Part shown: in pieces, positions 60,657 to 64,000 of the stretch
How positions within the stretch are numbered: position 1 is the first letter of the stretch
Layout of the letters: the number at the start of each line of letters is the position of its first letter
Assembly (NCBI RefSeq): GCF_001280845.1
Contig: NZ_LGHP01000002.1
Span: 571,718 to 635,717 of the forward strand
From: Bacillus sp. FJAT-28004
Lineage (GTDB): Bacteria > Bacillota > Bacilli > Paenibacillales > Paenibacillaceae
DNA length: 64,000 nucleotides
Direction: 5' to 3'
Notes under the pieces: generated by a model
The model's input: the letters and a program-made list of their open reading frames with translations, nothing else
Databases searched by the model: none
Told to the model about the DNA's origin: nothing
Made by a program: the position numbers and the translations under genes

Positions 60657-61724
60657 ATGGCAGGTGAATTGCGCGTAGGGCTGATCGGTTACGGATACGC
60701 CGGATGTACATTCCATGCGCCGGTCATTACTTCAGTTCCTGAGTTGAAGCTGACCAAAGTCGTAGAGCGCAAAGGCACACTCTCTAAGATGCGGTACCCT
60801 TGGGTGAAGGTCGTCGACGACGCTTGCGACTTGTATGAAGATCCAGACATCGACTTGATCGTTGTCGCAACTCCGAGCATGGACCATTTCACATTCACTC
60901 GCGCCGCCTTACTGGCTGGGAAACACGTCGTTGTTGAGAAACCGTTTACATCGACGTCTGCGGAAGCGGATGAATTGATCGCACTTGCAAAGAGACAGGG
61001 CAAAGTGCTCAGCGTCTTCCACAACCGCCGGTGGGATGGTGATTTCCTGACAATTAAGGAACTGCTGCGACAGGGACGTCTCGGGCAGCTAATGGAATGC
61101 GAGTTCCGTTGGGACGGATTCAATCCGGAAGTGTCCGGAAACTGGCGGGATGCTGCCGGTCCAGGCACTGGCGTATGGTATGACTTAGGCGTCCATTTCC
61201 TGGACCAGGCTTTATGCTTATTTGGTATTCCGGAATCCATCGAAGCCGACATTCAAACGCAAAGAAAGGGAGGGGCTGCTCCAGATTATTTCGATGTCAC
61301 GCTGCGCTATCCTGATCATTTGAAGGTCGTTCTCAAATCATCGAGGTTCGTTCGCATTCCGACGCCGAGGTATTCGCTTCACGGAACACTCGGCTCTTAT
61401 GTCAAATACGGCACCGATCCGCAAGAGTCGGCTCTGATCGCGGGACATACGCCTGCCACTATCTCGGATTGGGGCATGGAGCCATCCGAATTGTGGGGGA
61501 AGATCCGAACTTCCATTAACGGCATTCATTTCGAAGGGACTATTGAAACATTTCCAGGCAATTACACTCATTATTATCAAAATGTATATGATCACATTGT
61601 CGGCCGCTCTGAGTTGGAAGTCAAGGCGGAAGAAGCTCGAACAGGGATTCGAATCGTCGAATTGGCTCTGAAGAGCTGCGCAGAAGGCAGAGCAATTACT
61701 ATAAACGAGGAATTGGAGGGATAA
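60657..61724 (+). CDS. Gfo/Idh/MocA-family oxidoreductase
   Basis: 355 residues. The Rossmann cofactor motif is GLIGYGYAGCTFHAPV (9-24); VVVEKPFT carries the family Lys, and YDLGVHFLDQAL contains the catalytic His. Members oxidise sugars, sugar acids or inositols with NAD(P). Next to an alpha-galactosidase operon it could supply the missing sugar dehydrogenase step, but the substrate is not known. It is followed four bases later by a TIM-barrel isomerase gene. Confidence 0.92.
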   Translation: MAGELRVGLIGYGYAGCTFHAPVITSVPELKLTKVVERKGTLSKMRYPWVKVVDDACDLYEDPDIDLIVVATPSMDHFTFTRAALLAGKHVVVEKPFTSTSAEADELIALAKRQGKVLSVFHNRRWDGDFLTIKELLRQGRLGQLMECEFRWDGFNPEVSGNWRDAAGPGTGVWYDLGVHFLDQALCLFGIPESIEADIQTQRKGGAAPDYFDVTLRYPDHLKVVLKSSRFVRIPTPRYSLHGTLGSYVKYGTDPQESALIAGHTPATISDWGMEPSELWGKIRTSINGIHFEGTIETFPGNYTHYYQNVYDHIVGRSELEVKAEEARTGIRIVELALKSCAEGRAITINEELEG

Positions 61725-61728
61725 TGCC

Positions 61729-62562
61729 ATGTTTCCATTCAAGACAGCATTAAATGCCTCTACCTTGTTTCCATTTACACGCGATGTTGAACGGCAAATC
61801 ACTATTGCTTCCGAGGCCGGTTATCAAGGTATCGAGCTGTGGGTGGAAGACATTCAAACTTATTTGTCTCAAGGAGGGACGACGGATCTTTTATGTTCCA
61901 AGTTGGATGAAGCCAGGATCGAGCTCGTGAACGCAATTGCTTTCTTCCCGTGGGCGGACGCCAACGACGAGGTTCGCAAGATGGGAATGCAACAAGCAAA
62001 AGAAGAGATGCAGTTTCTCGCTGAGATTGGTTGCAAGGCCGTGGCGGCGCCGCCGATCGGTTCCGTTGAGGCGGTGACATTGGAACAGTTCGCAAATTAC
62101 TTTTCTGAATTGTTCGAATTAGGGGATAAACTTGGCGTAGAGCCTTATCTTGAATTTTGGGGAAGGGCCAAGAAGCTCTCTACGCTGAAAGAGGCACAGG
62201 AGGTATTGTCGCGAAGTGGTATCCCAAATGCAAAGATGCTGTTAGACCCTTTTCACATGTATACCGGAGGCAGTCCCTTTGAAGAGTTGGGTAATCTCGA
62301 AGGTTCACGTATCGGATTATTTCACGTCAATGATTATCCAGATATCCCGACCCGAGAAATGATTGGGGACGATTCACGTGTGTTCCCCGGGGAAGGAGTA
62401 GCGCCGACGAGTAGAATCGCGGAACTGTTACTTGCGTCGGGTTACCACGGTTATTTATCTCTGGAGTTGTTCCAAGGCTCCTATGGAAGTCGCAGTGCCG
62501 CTGAGACAGCCTCGTACGGTTTACACACATTGAAGCAAAATTATTCCAACTATTTAACCTAG
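61729..62562 (+). CDS. Sugar phosphate isomerase/epimerase (xylose isomerase-like TIM barrel)
   Basis: 277 residues of the AP-endonuclease-2/xylose-isomerase-like fold: EAGYQGIELWVEDI, PYLEFWGRAKKL, KMLLDPFHMYTGG, IGLFHVNDYPD, FPGEGV and YLSLELF supply the usual metal-binding Glu, Asp, His and Glu. It likely isomerises or epimerises a keto-sugar made by the preceding oxidoreductase. GGAGGG lies about nine bases before the ATG. A terminator follows. Confidence 0.92.
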   Translation: MFPFKTALNASTLFPFTRDVERQITIASEAGYQGIELWVEDIQTYLSQGGTTDLLCSKLDEARIELVNAIAFFPWADANDEVRKMGMQQAKEEMQFLAEIGCKAVAAPPIGSVEAVTLEQFANYFSELFELGDKLGVEPYLEFWGRAKKLSTLKEAQEVLSRSGIPNAKMLLDPFHMYTGGSPFEELGNLEGSRIGLFHVNDYPDIPTREMIGDDSRVFPGEGVAPTSRIAELLLASGYHGYLSLELFQGSYGSRSAAETASYGLHTLKQNYSNYLT

Positions 62563-62604
62563 TGATGGGTTGAAATTAGGCTGAGATAGAACTTGCTTTT
62601 AAGT

Positions 62605-62634
62605 AAAGTCCTTGATTTTCAAGGACTTTTTTTA
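62605..62634 (+). terminator. Terminator of the oxidoreductase-isomerase operon
   Basis: Perfect 11-bp stem AAAGTCCTTGA / TCAAGGACTTT with a TTT loop and T-rich tail. Confidence 0.9.
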
Positions 62635-62764
62635 ATTAGAACGAACTATTCCCATGTCAAAATCTCGTACGCCTCCTGATAACTGCGAAACAGATTGAGA
62701 TAGTCCATACCTCCAATAGAGAAAAATCATAATATATAATTGTTAATAGGGAGGTGTTTAGCTT

Positions 62765-63346
62765 GTGGTGTGTAAAAAAAATAGAAAGATGGCAATGAAA
62801 AATAAACCATTATTTAACTATAATGACGGTCGAAGTAAAGAGTGCAAAAAGAAAACAATTATTGTTTGCCCTATGAAAAGAAAGAAAAGTAGAAGGGTTA
62901 TTTTGAAAAGTAAAATATATATCCGTCTAAAACCAGTAATTAATGTAACCGCTCCGAGAGGACCTCGAGGATCTCGCGGACCTCGAGGCATTCGGGGGCG
63001 TCAAGGGCCCGCGGGACCAGTCATTACTCCACTTGTTAGTAGTATGCTAACTGCTAATAGATATTTTTTTATTGCGAACTCAGATATTCCCCTGCCGACA
63101 GAAATTCCAGCAAATCAATTCATAACCGATGATGGTAAATCAATAACTGAATTTGCAGTCTTAGATCAAAATAGCTACGCTAATCTCTATATCAACGGAA
63201 TAATGCAAGAAGGTAGCTCTTATAGCATAAGTACAAGTGCCTTGAACATCATTGCCAACCAGGGCACTCTTTTTGCAGGAACCTCAATTATAATTGAAAC
63301 CGTTCGATTGTCGGTACAATTAATCCCTAAAAATGATGCAATGTAG
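62765..63346 (+). CDS. Collagen-like protein with DUF4183 domain
   Basis: 193 residues from GTG 62765, with GGGAGGTG upstream. A very basic N terminus (Lys/Arg/Cys-rich) is followed by a short Gly-X-Y stretch (APRGPRGSRGPRGIRGRQGP, about 60-80) and a C-terminal DUF4183 domain (YANLYINGIMQEGSSYSIST). Collagen-like proteins of this type are usually spore-surface or exosporium components. No signal peptide, which suits a spore-coat protein made in the mother cell. A second DUF4183 gene follows. Confidence 0.8.
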   Translation: MVCKKNRKMAMKNKPLFNYNDGRSKECKKKTIIVCPMKRKKSRRVILKSKIYIRLKPVINVTAPRGPRGSRGPRGIRGRQGPAGPVITPLVSSMLTANRYFFIANSDIPLPTEIPANQFITDDGKSITEFAVLDQNSYANLYINGIMQEGSSYSISTSALNIIANQGTLFAGTSIIIETVRLSVQLIPKNDAM

Positions 63347-63415
63347 ACATTGGATTAGCCCTTCCCCTTATTCTATCATTTGCATAACCTAGTTGAGAGA
63401 AGTGAGGTGATATAA

Positions 63416-63700
63416 ATGCCAATTACAAAACCCTTTATGGCTGCTAGAAGATTTAGTGCTACAGCTGCAGACGGAACTGGTGTCGGTGTTGCATATAATA
63501 TTCTTGCTACAGCCACCATCAATGATGCAGGTACTGCTGCCACAGCTTTTCCAACTGCACCTGCGTATTATAATCTTTATATTAATGGACAGATTCAAAC
63601 AGCTGATACTTCAACGGTTACCACTACGGCTATTACCATTCCAGGCGGAGATGTACTCGATCCTGCGACTCCAATTGTGATCGAATTTGTTGTAAACTAA
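63416..63700 (+). CDS. DUF4183-domain protein
   Basis: 94 residues made up of one DUF4183 domain (PAYYNLYINGQIQTADTSTV, PATPIVIEFVVN). GAGGTGAT precedes the ATG. It corresponds to the C-terminal half of the preceding collagen-like protein without the collagen stretch, so the two may assemble together, possibly on the spore surface; this is inferred from the pairing. Confidence 0.8.
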   Translation: MPITKPFMAARRFSATAADGTGVGVAYNILATATINDAGTAATAFPTAPAYYNLYINGQIQTADTSTVTTTAITIPGGDVLDPATPIVIEFVVN

Positions 63701-63715
63701 TTTTCTTTATTGACG

Positions 63716-63757
63716 AAATGCCGACAAATCTTATTGTTTTAGGGTTGCCGGCATTTT
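63716..63757 (+). terminator. Terminator of the DUF4183 genes
   Basis: AAATGCCGACAA / TTGCCGGCATTT stem (one mismatch) with a 17-base loop and a short T run. Confidence 0.7.
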
Positions 63758-63849
63758 CGAAATAAACGCCTATTGGATATATTAGTTTCGTACATATCTT
63801 CTAAACTATACAAGTTAGTAAGGAAGTGAATATAATAACCAATTTGCAC

Positions 63850-64000
63850 TATGTACGTTAAAGTAGTTAATGGGCATTCACCTGGATGAGAAATCATGAA
63901 TTGCTGAAGGATTTTTCTTGATGCCGCGTCGATTCCAGATACGTGTCCGACATAACCTGCAAGGTGGAAGCGCAGTGCGGCTTGGTCGGTCTGGAAGAGA
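63850..64000 (-). pseudogene. Possible partial SDR-type C terminus at the right edge
   Basis: The minus strand is open from the window end and reads DQAALRFHLAGYVGHVSGID, then AASRKILQQFMISHPGE. This faintly resembles the C terminus of extended SDR sugar epimerases (S..TR..LGW.PTHPG), with sequence decay after HPG. Too short to be sure. Confidence 0.25.

Overview
The window looks like a chromosomal segment of an endospore-forming Gram-positive bacterium of the Paenibacillus type. The pointers are paired YesM-type histidine kinases and AraC-type (YesN) response regulators next to sugar ABC operons, S-layer-homology (SLH) anchors, secreted multi-domain glycosidases, sporulation genes (CwlJ-type cell-wall hydrolase, a CotJC fragment, collagen-like/DUF4183 surface proteins), strong AGGAGG ribosome sites and TTG/GTG starts. 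This is inferred from gene content only; no rRNA or tRNA gene was seen.

Bases 1-31.9k hold the most unusual content: a set of secreted proteins built from cohesin, dockerin and SLH domains. The 3' end of a dockerin protein enters at the left edge. A sugar-sensing locus follows (YesN, YesM, membrane-anchored sugar-binding protein, lipoprotein SBP), then an ABC uptake operon (SBP and two permeases, no ATPase) and a 1725-residue GH31 enzyme ending in cohesin plus dockerin. Facing it is a small cohesin-SLH protein. A second cohesin-SLH protein lies directly upstream of a GH3 enzyme that also ends in cohesin plus dockerin. My reading, an inference, is a compact cell-surface enzyme assembly: SLH-cohesin proteins dock dockerin enzymes, whose own cohesins could accept further dockerin enzymes. 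Debris of dockerin genes (an orphan half-dockerin, and a duplicated dockerin tail fused to an unrelated ORF) suggests active module shuffling. Between these lie a metallo-beta-lactamase-fold hydrolase, a large Fn3/Ig-like secreted protein, and a WYL regulator with an epoxide hydrolase that appear to share an operator.

Bases 32-39k carry a second YesM/YesN pair with its own SBP and two permeases, again without an ATPase. Bases 39-45k hold a YdcF/SanA-like protein and a Bce-type module (OmpR-family regulator, short intramembrane-type kinase, ABC ATPase, large FtsX permease, small coupled ORF). Bases 45-55k are a patchwork: CwlJ-type hydrolase, alkaline phosphatase with a Pho box, an APH-fold kinase between two copies of a palindrome, intergenic repeats, a truncated LplB-like permease, a metallophosphoesterase and remnants of IS3-type elements.

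Bases 53.8-62.6k form an alpha-galactoside region: an AraC regulator, GH36 alpha-galactosidase, galactonate-dehydratase-like enolase-superfamily enzyme, KDPG/KDPGal aldolase and aldose epimerase, followed after an IS remnant by a Gfo/Idh/MocA oxidoreductase and a TIM-barrel sugar isomerase. This fits galactose release and a De Ley-Doudoroff-like route, with the dehydrogenase and kinase steps not assigned. The window closes with a collagen-like DUF4183 protein and a second DUF4183 protein. Intergenic space is rich in hairpin repeats and gene fragments throughout.
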